From Erythrobacteraceae bacterium WH01K (lineage in GTDB: Bacteria; Pseudomonadota; Alphaproteobacteria; Sphingomonadales; Sphingomonadaceae), in assembly GCA_027941995.1 (NCBI GenBank), contig CP115966.1:310001-374000 (forward strand): 64,000 nt of DNA. The letters are read 5' to 3'. Below, in pieces: positions 1 to 9,522 of this stretch. The position numbers and the translations under genes are program-made. Under the pieces are notes generated by a model that did no database searches, was not told the DNA's origin, and was given only the letters and a program-made list of their open reading frames with translations. Position 1 is the stretch's first letter; each line of letters starts with the position of its first letter.

Positions 1-1580
1 ACATCGGCAACGCCGAAGCCGCTTTCGAACAGCGACCGGCCGCGAAGGGATTCCGGCAGGGCCCGGTGGTCCTCGTCATCCGAATCGCCGAGCTGGTAGA
101 CGCTGTCGCGCCCGATCTCGTGCGCGAATTCGTTGCAGACGAGGGCGTTGTAAGCCTCGTTGTCGGTCGCCGCCACCAGCACCTGGTAGGGTCCGAGATC
201 GAGATTGTGCTCCGTCGCCTCGTTCAGAATTTCGCCGTGGTAATAGGGTACGCCCGCCCGGCGCGCCGGAGCCAGCCTCTGCCAGCTGGAATCGACGATC
301 ATCACCGGCGTCTTCAGGTCCAGCATCTGCTTGGCCAGCGCGATGGTCCACGATGTGCTGCCGGCAATCAGCAGACCCGGGCGCGTGTCGCCCTTCACCT
401 TCAGCAGCTTCGCGACGATATCGACGGTGAAGCCATGCGCGATGATGGTGGATACGACGACCGCGAAGCTCAGCCCGACAAGGATGGAACCGTCGCCGTA
501 ACCCAGTTCGTTGAGGCGGAGGGCAAACAGGCCGCAAATGGCGACGAGAACGATGCCGCGCGGCGCGATCCATGCCAGGAACAGGCGCTCGTTCCACGGG
601 ACCGAACTACCCAGCAGGCTGATCAGGACCGTTGCCGGACGCACGAGGAACAACAGGGCGAGGAGGAACAGCCCGAAGCGCCATTCGAAGTCCCGTAATT
701 CATCGAAGTCCAGGCCGGCGGAGAGCAGGATGAAGATGCCCGATACGAGGATGACCGCGATGTTTTCCTTGAACGGATGGATGCTCCGCAGGCTGGAGAC
801 GTTCATGTTCGCAAGCGCGATGCCCATCACGGTCACGGCGACCAGCCCGGCCTCGTGCTCGATCTTGTTCGAGATGACGAAGACGCCGATCACCGTCGTG
901 AAGAGCACCGGCACTTTCAGGTATTCGGGCACGGCGCCGCGAGGGAAAGCCCAAGCGATGGCAGCAGCCGCTGCAAAGCCCAGCAGGCCGGCCAGGATGG
1001 CGGCCAGGATCAGCGGCGGAACGACATTGAAGACCGAAGCGCCGGGCGTCTCGGCGGAAATGCGGAAATATTCGTAGGCGATGACAGCTGCCAGCGCCCC
1101 GAACGGATCGTTCACGATCGCTTCCCATTTCAGGATGGAGGCGGGCCGCGTCTTCACGCTGGATTGCCGGAGCAGTGGGATGACCACCGTGGGGCCGGTC
1201 ACCACCAGGATGCCGGCAAACAGGATGGCGACCGGCCAGACCAGCCCGGCCACGTAATAGGCAGCAAGAGCCCCGAACAGCCAGCCAAAAGGCACGCCGA
1301 ACACGACCAGTCGCCAGACGCCGTCGCCCGAATGGCGCAGTTCCCTCAGATCGAGGCTGAGGCCGCCCTCGAACAGGATCAGGGCCACGCCCAGTCCGAT
1401 CATGGGCTCCAGCAGGTCGCCAAAGGTTTCTTCGGGATCGAACAGGCCGAATACCGGGCCGGCGAGGAAACCGGCCAGCAGCATGAGGACGATTGCGGGC
1501 CAGCCTGTGCGCCACGCGATCCACTGCGCCCCGATGCCGAGCACACCGACGGTCGCGATAACGAGCGCTTGCGATTCCAT
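1..1580 (-). CDS. Cation:proton antiporter (CPA1 type) with C-terminal nucleotide-binding domain, 3' end cut off by window
   Basis: Reading down from an ATG at 1580, preceded by a good GGAGGG ribosome site, gives about 526 residues with no stop before the window edge. The first ~380 residues are a chain of hydrophobic helices typical of the Na+/H+ exchanger fold, including FEGGLSLDL and GPTVVIPLL motifs. From about residue 395 a soluble part begins with GLLIAGSTSWTIALA and resembles a TrkA-N/RCK Rossmann domain, as in NhaP2/KefB-like proteins. It should exchange Na+ or K+ for protons at the inner membrane, with the cytosolic domain sensing nucleotide. The ion is not predictable from sequence. 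The gene lies 132 bp downstream of apt on the same strand. Confidence 0.85.
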   Translation of the reverse strand, partial: MESQALVIATVGVLGIGAQWIAWRTGWPAIVLMLLAGFLAGPVFGLFDPEETFGDLLEPMIGLGVALILFEGGLSLDLRELRHSGDGVWRLVVFGVPFGWLFGALAAYYVAGLVWPVAILFAGILVVTGPTVVIPLLRQSSVKTRPASILKWEAIVNDPFGALAAVIAYEYFRISAETPGASVFNVVPPLILAAILAGLLGFAAAAAIAWAFPRGAVPEYLKVPVLFTTVIGVFVISNKIEHEAGLVAVTVMGIALANMNVSSLRSIHPFKENIAVILVSGIFILLSAGLDFDELRDFEWRFGLFLLALLFLVRPATVLISLLGSSVPWNERLFLAWIAPRGIVLVAICGLFALRLNELGYGDGSILVGLSFAVVVSTIIAHGFTVDIVAKLLKVKGDTRPGLLIAGSTSWTIALAKQMLDLKTPVMIVDSSWQRLAPARRAGVPYYHGEILNEATEHNLDLGPYQVLVAATDNEAYNALVCNEFAHEIGRDSVYQLGDSDDEDHRALPESLRGRSLFESGFGVAD

Positions 1581-1712
1581 TCCGCCCTCCTGCGGTGCGC
1601 AGCCGGTGGGCGGCGCAAGACGGGACTACAACGCCCCGGGCCGAAATTCTATCCCAGCTTTCCCAAAGGGTTGGCCGGGTGAATGCGCCCCGTCCTGTAT
1701 GCGCTTCGTCTT

Positions 1713-2243
1713 CTACTCGTCGGCGAACGAAACCAGCGCGGATACTTCGAGACTCTTGGCACGCAATCGCGCAGCACCGCCGAGGTCCGGCAGGTCGATG
1801 ACGAAAGCGGCATTCGTCACCACGGCCCCTGCCTGTGACAGGAGATCGGCTGCTGCGCAGGCCGTGCCGCCGGTGGCGATCAGATCGTCGACGAGTGCGA
1901 TGCGGCTCCCCTCGAACACGACGGAGGGATCGACCTCCAGACGGTCGGCGCCGTATTCGAGCGCGTAGTCGATGCCGATGGTCTGCACAGGCAGCTTGCC
2001 CGGCTTTCGGACCGGTATGAACCCGATGCCGAGGCGCATCGCCACTGCAGCGCCGAAGATGAAGCCGCGCGCTTCCATCCCTGCGATGGCATCGGCGCCT
2101 TGCGTGCGCTCTGCCAGATGGTCCACGGCGGCACGCAGCGCGTTTCCGTCGGCAAGCAGGGTGGAAATGTCGCGGAACTGGATTCCCGGCTTCGGAAAGT
2201 CGGGAACGGTCCGGATCGACGCGCGAATTTCGTCAGGCGTCAT
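1713..2243 (-). CDS. apt: Adenine phosphoribosyltransferase
   Basis: 176 residues, the normal length for Apt. The PRPP-binding motif RIALVDDLIATGGTA sits near residues 115-130, and the N-terminus (IRTVPDFPKPGIQFRDIS) is typical of the family. The enzyme salvages adenine with PRPP to AMP in the cytosol. The ATG at 2243 fits the family N-terminus. It follows the cytochrome c1 gene by 66 bp on the same strand, so it may be carried on the bc1 transcript, although the product has no functional link to respiration. Confidence 0.96.
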   Translation of the reverse strand: MTPDEIRASIRTVPDFPKPGIQFRDISTLLADGNALRAAVDHLAERTQGADAIAGMEARGFIFGAAVAMRLGIGFIPVRKPGKLPVQTIGIDYALEYGADRLEVDPSVVFEGSRIALVDDLIATGGTACAAADLLSQAGAVVTNAAFVIDLPDLGGAARLRAKSLEVSALVSFADE

Positions 2244-2309
2244 GGGCAGGACCGCTGCAGGTCCGGGAAGGCGCCGCGGGATACGAGATCGACACGCGGC
2301 GCCGTTCCA

Positions 2310-3167
2310 TCAGTCCTTGCGCTTGGCAGGCTTTACCGCCGACCAGATCTGGCGCTTCGCCATCCAGGCGAGGACGGTTGCGAAGACCAGGAAGATGAGC
2401 ACCGGCCAGCCGGTCTGCTTGCGCTTCACCAGGGTCGGCTCGGCCGCCCAGGTCAGGAACGCGGTGACGTCTTCCGACATCTGCGGGATGGTCGCCTCGG
2501 TCCCGTCGTCGAACGTCACCTGGCCGGTCGAGGTGAGCGGCGGCGCCATCGCGATGTTCAGATACGCGAAGTAGGGGTTGAAATAGAGACCCTCAGGCGT
2601 CCGGAAATCGGGAAATTCTTCCGTCAGTTCTGCCGGGATCGGCTGATAGCCCGACAGCAGCGAATAGACGTAGTCCGTGCCGTGATGGCGGGCCTTCGTG
2701 ATCAGCGAAAGGTCCGGCGGGATGGCATTGTTGTTCGCCGCAGCTGCGGCAACGTCGTTGGGATAGGGCGACGGGAAGTAATCGGTCGGCTCGGCCGCAC
2801 GCATCACGGCTTCACCGGTCGCGGGGTCGATACCCGGAACCTGCCAGGTGGCCGCTTCGGCGCGGACCTGGTTCTCGGTGTAGCCAAGATCGGCAAGGTT
2901 GCGGAACGCGACGTATTTCAGCCCGTGACAGGCCGAACAGACTTCCTTGTAGACCTTGTAGCCGCGCTGGAGCTGGCCGATGTCCCACGTGCCGATCGGC
3001 CCTGTGAACGACCAGCCTCCCTCGGGTGCGCGGGCTTCGAGATGGAAGGCGTATTCCGGCGATTCCTCCGCCTCTGTCGTGGCCGCGTTATACGCGTCCG
3101 CAACGAAGGACAACATCACCACGAAGGTGAAGAGAAGGCCGGCGCCGATAGCGAGAAGGCGAACCAT
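2310..3167 (-). CDS. petC: Ubiquinol-cytochrome c reductase, cytochrome c1 subunit
   Basis: 285 residues from the ATG at 3167. The frame is open further upstream, but that stretch overlaps cytochrome b and is not cytochrome-like. The N-terminus is a hydrophobic signal/anchor (MVRLLAIGAGLLFTFVV). The haem c attachment motif CSACH lies near residue 60, followed by GLKYVAFRNLA. A likely axial Met lies in LNIAMAPPLT, and a single C-terminal helix (WPVLIFLVFATVLAWMA) anchors the protein with the haem domain in the periplasm. It accepts electrons from the Rieske protein and passes them to cytochrome c. It is separated from cytochrome b by 23 bp with a GGAAAG ribosome site. Confidence 0.96.
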   Translation of the reverse strand: MVRLLAIGAGLLFTFVVMLSFVADAYNAATTEAEESPEYAFHLEARAPEGGWSFTGPIGTWDIGQLQRGYKVYKEVCSACHGLKYVAFRNLADLGYTENQVRAEAATWQVPGIDPATGEAVMRAAEPTDYFPSPYPNDVAAAAANNNAIPPDLSLITKARHHGTDYVYSLLSGYQPIPAELTEEFPDFRTPEGLYFNPYFAYLNIAMAPPLTSTGQVTFDDGTEATIPQMSEDVTAFLTWAAEPTLVKRKQTGWPVLIFLVFATVLAWMAKRQIWSAVKPAKRKD

Positions 3168-3190
3168 GTTAAAACTCTTTCCTATTCGCT

Positions 3191-4483
3191 TCAGACGGCG
3201 GGCGAGGTGTTTTCGCCCAGCACGGCTTTCTTGTCGGACCCCAGCACGGCTTCGGTGATCGAGTAGGGCAGCGGCTCGGGCTTCTCGAAGGACGAGATGA
3301 GCGGCAGGATCACCAGGAAGTGCAGGAAGTAGTATGCCGTCGCGATCTGGCTGGCCAGAATCGTGAAGGTCGAGAGATGGGCGCCGCCGCAATAGCCCAG
3401 CACCAGGATGCAGGGGATCAGGCCGAACCAGAAGAACTTGCGGAACAGCGGGCGATAATGGCCGCTACGCACGGGCGAACGGTCGAGCCACGGCAGGATG
3501 AACCACAGCAGGATCGATGCGAACATTCCGATCACGCCCCACAGCTTCGCCGGCAGGATGAAATCGAAGGTGAAGGCACGCAGGATCGCGTAGAACGGCC
3601 AGAAATACCATTCCGGCACGATATTGGCGGGCGTCGCCAGCGGGTTCGCCTCGATATAGTTGTCCGCGTGACCGAGATAGTTCGGCAGGAAGAACACCAT
3701 CGCGAAATAGATGATGAGGAAGACGCCAAGCCCGAAGCCGTCCTTGGCCGTGTAATACGGGTGGAACGGCACGGTGTCGCTCTCGCTCTTCACCTCGACG
3801 CCGGTCGGGTTCGACGAACCCGGGATGTGCAGCGCCCAGATGTGGAGGATAATCACGCCTGCCGTCACGAAGGGCAGCAGGAAGTGCAGCGAGAAGAAGC
3901 GGTTCAGCGCGGCATTGTCAGGCGCATAACCGCCCAGCAACCACACCTGGATCGGCTCGCCGACCAGCGGGATCGCGCCGAACAGGCCGGTAATCACCTT
4001 CGCGCCCCAGAAGCTCATCTGGCCCCACGGCAGCACGTACCCCATGAAGGCGGTCGCCATCACGAGCAGAAAGATCACCACACCCAGCAGCCAGATCATC
4101 TCGCGCGGGGCCTTGTAGGAGGAGTAATACAGGCCGCGGAAAATGTGCAGGTACAGCACCAGGAAGAAGAAGCTTGCCCCGTTGGCGTGGGCGTAACGCA
4201 GCATCCAGCCCCAGTTGACGTCGCGCATGATGTGCTCGGTCGAGGCGAAGGCGACCAGCGCGTTCGGCGCATAATGCATCGCCAGGATGACGCCGGTGAC
4301 GATCTGCAGCACGAGGCAGAAACCCGCCAGCACGCCGAAATTCCACATGTAGGAAAGGTTGCGCGGAACGGGATAGCCCGCACCCACCGCGTTGTAGACG
4401 AGGCGCGGCAGCGGCAGCTTCTCGTCGATCCACTTCGTCAGATCGTTGGCGGGGGTGTATTGTTTGGCCCAGGGAAAGCTCAT
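3191..4483 (-). CDS. petB: Ubiquinol-cytochrome c reductase, cytochrome b subunit
   Basis: 430 residues, full length for bacterial cytochrome b, with about eight hydrophobic helices. The haem-binding histidines lie in helices B and D (for example MHYAPN..., [19 protein letters not shown] region). The quinone-site motif region [15 protein letters not shown] near residue 290 contains the conserved PEWY. It is the membrane core of complex III, with the Qo and Qi sites and two b haems. It starts at ATG 4483, 18 bp after the Rieske gene, and forms the middle gene of the three-gene bc1 operon. Confidence 0.97.
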   Translation of the reverse strand: MSFPWAKQYTPANDLTKWIDEKLPLPRLVYNAVGAGYPVPRNLSYMWNFGVLAGFCLVLQIVTGVILAMHYAPNALVAFASTEHIMRDVNWGWMLRYAHANGASFFFLVLYLHIFRGLYYSSYKAPREMIWLLGVVIFLLVMATAFMGYVLPWGQMSFWGAKVITGLFGAIPLVGEPIQVWLLGGYAPDNAALNRFFSLHFLLPFVTAGVIILHIWALHIPGSSNPTGVEVKSESDTVPFHPYYTAKDGFGLGVFLIIYFAMVFFLPNYLGHADNYIEANPLATPANIVPEWYFWPFYAILRAFTFDFILPAKLWGVIGMFASILLWFILPWLDRSPVRSGHYRPLFRKFFWFGLIPCILVLGYCGGAHLSTFTILASQIATAYYFLHFLVILPLISSFEKPEPLPYSITEAVLGSDKKAVLGENTSPAV

Positions 4484-4501
4484 GATCTATTCTTTCTCAG
4501 G

Positions 4502-5092
4502 TCAGCCTACGCGAATGGTCGTGTCGCTGGTAAATTCGTAGTCCGGCACTTCGAGGTTGGTCGGCGCGGGCCCCTTGCGGATGCGGCCGGCGGTATCGAA
4601 CTGCGAACCGTGGCAGGGGCAGAAATAGCCGCCGAACTCGCCTTTGTTCTCGCCCTCGGCAGCGCCCAGCGGGACGCAGCCGAGATGGGTACACACACCC
4701 ATCGTGACCAGGATATCCTCGTGACCCGGCTTCGTGCGGTCGGCCAGGCTTTCCGCGTCGCGGAGCGAGCCTGTGTCCACTGCATTCGCCTCCTGCATTT
4801 CGGCAGGAGTCAGGCGGCGAACGAACAGCGGCTGCTTGCGGAAAACCGCCTTGATCGCCTGTCCGGGCTGGATTGCGGAAACGTCGACATCGGTGCTGCT
4901 TTCGGCAAGCACGTCGGCGCTCGGCGCCATCTGACTGATCAGCGGATAAACTACCGCGAGGCCGCCCACACCGGCCGTGCCGAGCGCGGCGATGTTGATG
5001 AAATCGCGGCGACGCACACCGTCGTGGGTTCCGTCATGGTCTGCAGGCTCGATTGCGGGTGTCGCAGTCGCCGTGCCCGAAGTGTCAGCCAT
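4502..5092 (-). CDS. petA: Ubiquinol-cytochrome c reductase, Rieske iron-sulfur subunit
   Basis: 196 residues from the ATG at 5092; a TTG one codon upstream is also in frame. The [2Fe-2S] ligands are in CTHLGC and CPCHG, the classic Rieske pair. Residues ~28-55 hold a twin-arginine-like sequence (RRRDFINIAALGTAGVG) and one transmembrane helix, as expected for a Tat-translocated, membrane-anchored Rieske protein. It is the first gene of the bc1 operon (Rieske, cytochrome b, cytochrome c1). The 5' region at 5093-5291 probably holds the operon promoter. Confidence 0.96.
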   Translation of the reverse strand: MADTSGTATATPAIEPADHDGTHDGVRRRDFINIAALGTAGVGGLAVVYPLISQMAPSADVLAESSTDVDVSAIQPGQAIKAVFRKQPLFVRRLTPAEMQEANAVDTGSLRDAESLADRTKPGHEDILVTMGVCTHLGCVPLGAAEGENKGEFGGYFCPCHGSQFDTAGRIRKGPAPTNLEVPDYEFTSDTTIRVG

Positions 5093-5291
5093 CAAGTCCT
5101 ACCTTGCCTGCGAACGACCGTCCGGGTCGTCCGGTTCTTCGAAAAAGAGCCGCCATGGTCCAGCATGTGTCCGGTCACGGTGCCCCGATGCCCGCGGCAG
5201 TCGCCGCACGCATGTTTGGGCGGGCTACTAGCTGCTAGTTGCGGCAATGCCAATGGCCTTTTCCGCTCTCTTGGTGGCTATCCTGGACCAG
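5093..5291. other. Intergenic region upstream of the bc1 operon
   Basis: About 200 bp between the stop of pgeF and the start of the Rieske gene. It must hold the promoter of the bc1 operon unless pgeF transcription reads through. I see no convincing -35/-10 pair on the minus strand and no terminator with a T-run for pgeF. A small CTAG-rich palindromic patch lies near 5226-5240. Confidence 0.5.
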
Positions 5292-6068
5292 TCAGGGCAG
5301 GCCGATCAATGCGGCCTGTCGCCCGTAGTCGGCTTCGTTCGCATGGGTGGAACGGCGAAAGGAATAGAACCGTGTGGCATCGCCATAGGTATCGAGGCCG
5401 AGCGCCTCCACCCGGGTCACGCCGGCCTGTCGCAGCCGCGACGCTACGTAACCCTCCAGGTCGAAGTGCAGGCGGTCGCCCCGCCCTTGCGCAAAAAATG
5501 CCTCGTCCTCCGGCGCGAAGGCGCCGCGCATTTCCGGGCCGACCTCGTAATTCGCCTGCGCGATCGCGGGACCGATGGCGGCGAAGATGTCTCCGGTGCG
5601 AGCACCGAGCTCCAGCATTTTCGCAATGGCCGAATCGATGATGCCGCCCACCGCGCCGCGCCATCCGGCATGGACGGCAGCGACCACGCCTGCCCGCCGG
5701 TCGGCCAGCAGGACAGGCGCGCAATCGGCCGTTACCACGCCCACAAGCAGGCCGGGGGTTGCGGTGACGAGGGCGTCCGCTTGCGGGCGTTCGTCACCTT
5801 CCACCGCGCGGTCGATGATAACGGCATCGGGCGAATGCACCTGGTACGGCATGGCGAGCATGGCACCGGGCAGGACCGCCTCGACCCCGCGCCGCCTGTT
5901 CTCGGCAACCGCCCCGGGGTCATCCCTCGCACCGACGCCGAATTGCAGGCCCGATACGGTTCCGGTGGAAACGCCGCCCTCGCGTGTCAGGAATCCATGA
6001 GGCACGCCCTCCAGCACGCGCGCCCGGATCGGCCGCACCTCAGCCAAGGCTGCGGCTAACCTGTTCAT
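5292..6068 (-). CDS. pgeF: Peptidoglycan editing factor PgeF (multicopper polyphenol oxidase/laccase-fold, YfiH family)
   Basis: About 258 residues from the ATG at 6068. A further in-frame ATG at 6089 is possible but would increase the overlap with pepN. Family signatures are GVPHGFLTREGGVSTG near the N-terminus, TADCAPVLLAD, and AVHAGWRGAVGG with the conserved metal-site Cys and His residues. In E. coli PgeF removes wrongly incorporated L-Ser from UDP-MurNAc; related proteins have purine nucleoside phosphorylase activity. The 5' end overlaps the 3' end of pepN by about 29 bp, so the two are probably co-transcribed. Confidence 0.9.
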   Translation of the reverse strand: MNRLAAALAEVRPIRARVLEGVPHGFLTREGGVSTGTVSGLQFGVGARDDPGAVAENRRRGVEAVLPGAMLAMPYQVHSPDAVIIDRAVEGDERPQADALVTATPGLLVGVVTADCAPVLLADRRAGVVAAVHAGWRGAVGGIIDSAIAKMLELGARTGDIFAAIGPAIAQANYEVGPEMRGAFAPEDEAFFAQGRGDRLHFDLEGYVASRLRQAGVTRVEALGLDTYGDATRFYSFRRSTHANEADYGRQAALIGLP

Positions 6069-8685
6069 AGGTATCGCGCGACAGGGCATCGGCGCCGGCA
6101 ATACGCTCCAGCTGCTGCCGCATCAGGGCCGCCCGGCCCGGCTCCATCCTGCGCCAACGACCGAGCGGCGAAACGAAGCGCGCGGCCGTCTGCGGATTGA
6201 TGGAATCGAGTTCGAGGATCGTGTCCGCGATCATGGTGTAACCCTCACCGCTCTCGGCATGGAAGCCATGCGGGTTCCCGGAAAAGGCCATGAACAGGGA
6301 CCGCACACGGTTGGGGTTCTTCATGGTGAAATCGGGATGGTCGGCCAGCGCTTTCACATGCGCGATGACCGACGGATGGAGCGAGCTTGCCTGCATCGCG
6401 AACCACTTGTCGATGACCAGTTCGTTGCCCTTGTAGCGGTTGTAGAAGTCCATCAGCGCATCGGTGCGCTCGATCCCCTCCAGTCCGGCGAGCACCATCA
6501 GCGCGCCTTGCCGGTCGGTCATGTTGTCCGCGGAACTGTATTGGGCCGCGGCCAACTCCGCAGCTTTCGCGGGATCGCTCGCCGCTGCATAGACCAGCAC
6601 CTGCGTCTTCACCTTGCGCGCGCCGCGGCCCGCAGGCGTCATGGCATAGGGGACCGCCTCCACCCGATCGTAGAGGGCATGGAGTTCGTCCCCCAGCGCA
6701 TCGCCCAGATAGGCCTTCAGTGCCTCGCGCTCGCGGTGGATGGCGCCGGGCCGGGCCACCAGCATCTGTTCGGCGAGATAGGTCTGGCTGGGAAGCAGCA
6801 TCAATTCCCCGCGCATCGAATCGTCCAGCGTTTCGTCGGTCAGGATCGTGCCCAGCGCCTTCGCCACGGCCTCCCGGCCCGCAGCCCGGTCTCTATCCCC
6901 GTCGACAGCCGCCAGCAATTCGCCGACGACCAGTTCCTGCATCGCTTCGTAGCGGGCGAAGCTGTCATCGTCGTGGCGGGCGAGGAAAACGAGGTCGCCC
7001 TGGTCGACGACGCGCTCGATCGCGACCGGCGCGGTGAAGCCGCGATTGACCGACAGGACCGGAGGCTTCGCAAACCCTTCGAACTGCAGCGTCTTCTCTG
7101 CGGTGTCGAGCACGACCAGCCGCTCGCCATCGTGCCGTCCCGTCTCGCGGTCGAGCAGGGCGATCTTCAGCGGGATCGGCATGGGCATCTTGGCCGGCTG
7201 GCCCGGTGTTGCAGGCACGTCCTGCCGCAGCCTCAGCACGGCCGTATCCCCGTCATGGGTCATTACCACGTCGACCTTCGGCGTACCGGCCTGGCTGTAC
7301 CACAGGCGAAACTGCGTCAGGTCCAGCCCGGTGCCGTCTTCCATCGCGGTGATGAAATCCTCGCAGGTCGCGGCTTCCCCGTCATGCCGTTCGAAATAAA
7401 GATCGCAGGCCTCGCGGAACGCCTTCTCGCCCGCCATGACCCGCATCATCCGAATGACCTCGGCCCCCTTGTTATAGACGGTCGCGGTGTAGAAATTGCT
7501 GATCTCGCGGTAGGAATCGGGCCGGATCGGATGGGCCAGCGGGCCGCTGTCTTCCGGGAACTGCACACCGCGCAGGACGCGGACATCCTCGATCCGCTTG
7601 ACTGCCTCGCCCTGCATGTCCTGGCTGAACAACTGGTCGCGCAGCACGGTGAAACCTTCCTTCAGGCTGAGCTGGAACCAGTCGCGGCAGGTCACGCGGT
7701 TGCCGGACCAGTTATGGAAATATTCGTGCGCGATAACGCCTTCGACCGCGTCGAAATCGCCGTCCGTCGCGGTGTCGCGGTCGGCCAGCACGTATTTCGT
7801 GTTGAAGACGTTCAGCCCCTTGTTCTCCATCGCGCCCATGTTGAAATCGCTCACCGCGACGATGTTGTAGATGTCGAGATCGTATTCCCGGCCGAAGGTT
7901 TCCTCGTCCCACTTCATGGATGTCTTGAGCGATTCCATTGCGTGGTGGGTGCGCCCCTCGTCGCCCTCGCGGACCCATACGGCGAGTTCCACGTCGCGCC
8001 CGCCCATGGTGGTGAAACGGTCCTTTCGCGCAACCAGGTCGCCCGCGACCAGCGCGAAGAGATAGGACGGCTTGAGCCAGGGATCCCTCCAGACGGCGTA
8101 ATGGCGATCCTCGCCCACCTCTCCGGATTCGACCTCGTTGCCATTGGCGAGCAGGACCGGGAACGCTTCCTGCGATCCCTCCATCCGCACCGTATAGCTG
8201 GAGAGGACATCGGGCCGGTCCGGGAAGAAGGTGATGCGGCGGAACCCTTCCGCCTCGCACTGCGTGCACAGCATACCGTTCGATGCGAACAGCCCCATCA
8301 GCGCGGTGTTGGCCGACGGGTTGAGGACCGTAGTGATCGTCAGTTCGTGCGAATCGCCTTCCAGCGACACCAGCAGGTCGCCGCCATCCATCGACCAGCT
8401 GGAACATTCGCCGCCGTCGCAGGACAGCGATTCCAGTTCCAGCCCGTCACCGTTCAGCCGGATCGTCGGCGAAGGATCGGCGGCGGGATTGCGCTGGACC
8501 TTCAGGGTCGCGGTGACTTTCGTCGTCTCCAGTCCGAGATCGAAATCCAGGTGCACTTCCGGAACCAGCCACGCGAACGGCGCGTAATCCTCGCGCCGGA
8601 TGATGGCCGGCTCCTTCGGTTCGGGCGGGGCATCGGCCAGTTGCGGATTTCCGTCTGCTGTCGAAGGGGTGCGGGCGATGTCCAT
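6040..8685 (-). CDS. pepN: Aminopeptidase N (M1 family zinc metallopeptidase)
   Basis: 881 residues from the ATG at 8685, the usual length for the bacterial PepN family. The frame stays open far upstream but that part overlaps an oppositely oriented gene. The M1 motifs are all present: the substrate-binding GAMENKG exopeptidase motif, the zinc site HEYFHNWSGNRVTCRDWFQL and, 18 residues on, the third ligand in LKEGFTV. It removes N-terminal residues from peptides in the cytosol. There is no signal peptide. The ribosome site is weak. It is divergent from the SDR-like gene at 8740, with 54 bp between starts. Confidence 0.96.
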   Translation of the reverse strand: MDIARTPSTADGNPQLADAPPEPKEPAIIRREDYAPFAWLVPEVHLDFDLGLETTKVTATLKVQRNPAADPSPTIRLNGDGLELESLSCDGGECSSWSMDGGDLLVSLEGDSHELTITTVLNPSANTALMGLFASNGMLCTQCEAEGFRRITFFPDRPDVLSSYTVRMEGSQEAFPVLLANGNEVESGEVGEDRHYAVWRDPWLKPSYLFALVAGDLVARKDRFTTMGGRDVELAVWVREGDEGRTHHAMESLKTSMKWDEETFGREYDLDIYNIVAVSDFNMGAMENKGLNVFNTKYVLADRDTATDGDFDAVEGVIAHEYFHNWSGNRVTCRDWFQLSLKEGFTVLRDQLFSQDMQGEAVKRIEDVRVLRGVQFPEDSGPLAHPIRPDSYREISNFYTATVYNKGAEVIRMMRVMAGEKAFREACDLYFERHDGEAATCEDFITAMEDGTGLDLTQFRLWYSQAGTPKVDVVMTHDGDTAVLRLRQDVPATPGQPAKMPMPIPLKIALLDRETGRHDGERLVVLDTAEKTLQFEGFAKPPVLSVNRGFTAPVAIERVVDQGDLVFLARHDDDSFARYEAMQELVVGELLAAVDGDRDRAAGREAVAKALGTILTDETLDDSMRGELMLLPSQTYLAEQMLVARPGAIHREREALKAYLGDALGDELHALYDRVEAVPYAMTPAGRGARKVKTQVLVYAAASDPAKAAELAAAQYSSADNMTDRQGALMVLAGLEGIERTDALMDFYNRYKGNELVIDKWFAMQASSLHPSVIAHVKALADHPDFTMKNPNRVRSLFMAFSGNPHGFHAESGEGYTMIADTILELDSINPQTAARFVSPLGRWRRMEPGRAALMRQQLERIAGADALSRDTYEQVSRSLG

Positions 8686-8739
8686 GGGGTATAGGGTACT
8701 TTCTGTTCGAGAGGTCTGCGTGATGGGTAGAACCGCCCG

Positions 8740-9522
8740 ATGAAGCAAATGTTCATTTTCGGCCTCGGCTATTCGGCGAAGCGCATCAGGGCTGCGCTCG
8801 AACAGCGCGGCTGGCACGTCGTCGCCACGGGCAGCGACGCAGAGATTGCGTTCGGCGACCGGCAGGCCGTGCTGGAGGCACTGGCGCAGTCGAGCCATGT
8901 GTTGTCCTCGGTTCCGCCCGACAGGGAAAGCGGGCTCGACCCGGTGCTCGATACTTACGGGCGCGAATTTCCGACCGCGTGGGTTGGATACCTGTCCTCG
9001 ACCGGGGTCTATGGCGACCAGCAGGGGGCATGGGTCGACGAAAACTCGCCCACCGGAATCGGACGACGCGATGCGAGGAACTATGCAGACGCGCTCTGGA
9101 TCGAGCTCGGTGCACGGGTGTTCCGCCTGCCGGGAATCTACGGTCCCGGGCGCAGTGCGCTGGACCGGGTGCAAAGCGGCAAGGCACGGCGGATCGATCT
9201 TCCCGGGCAGGTCTTCAGCCGCGTGCATGTCGAGGATATCGCGTCGGGCGTCGTCGCGGCAGTCGAAAGCGATGCCCCGCCGGGCGCATACAATCTCGGG
9301 GACGATTTGCCGGCCGGCGGGAATGCGGTGACCGAGGAAGCGTGCCGGCTGCTTGCCGTTTCTCCGCCGCCTCTCCAGACGGTCGATGCGGCCGGGCTCA
9401 GCGAGATGGCGCGCGGCTTCTATTCGGAGAACCGCCGCGTCGCCAATGGCAAGGCGAAGCGGGTGCTGGGCTGGCGACCGAAATATCCGACCTACCGCGA
9501 GGGTCTGCGCAGCCTGCTCTAG
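8740..9522 (+). CDS. NAD(P)-dependent epimerase/SDR-like protein (YeeZ-type)
   Basis: 260 residues with an N-terminal dinucleotide fold that begins FIFGLGYSAKRI, a GLGYSA variant of the Rossmann glycine motif. YLSSTGVYGDQQG and RLPGIYGPGRSAL are typical of the extended SDR group that includes E. coli YeeZ. The canonical YxxxK pair is not clear. Substrate is unknown. The last 4 bp (CTAG, 9519-9522) are shared with the stop of the convergent EamA gene. Confidence 0.8.
   Translation: MKQMFIFGLGYSAKRIRAALEQRGWHVVATGSDAEIAFGDRQAVLEALAQSSHVLSSVPPDRESGLDPVLDTYGREFPTAWVGYLSSTGVYGDQQGAWVDENSPTGIGRRDARNYADALWIELGARVFRLPGIYGPGRSALDRVQSGKARRIDLPGQVFSRVHVEDIASGVVAAVESDAPPGAYNLGDDLPAGGNAVTEEACRLLAVSPPPLQTVDAAGLSEMARGFYSENRRVANGKAKRVLGWRPKYPTYREGLRSLL

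Noticed and set aside
2918-3103. Small Arg-rich frames inside the cytochrome c1 gene
   Set aside because: Out-of-frame shadows of an unmistakable CXXCH cytochrome gene.
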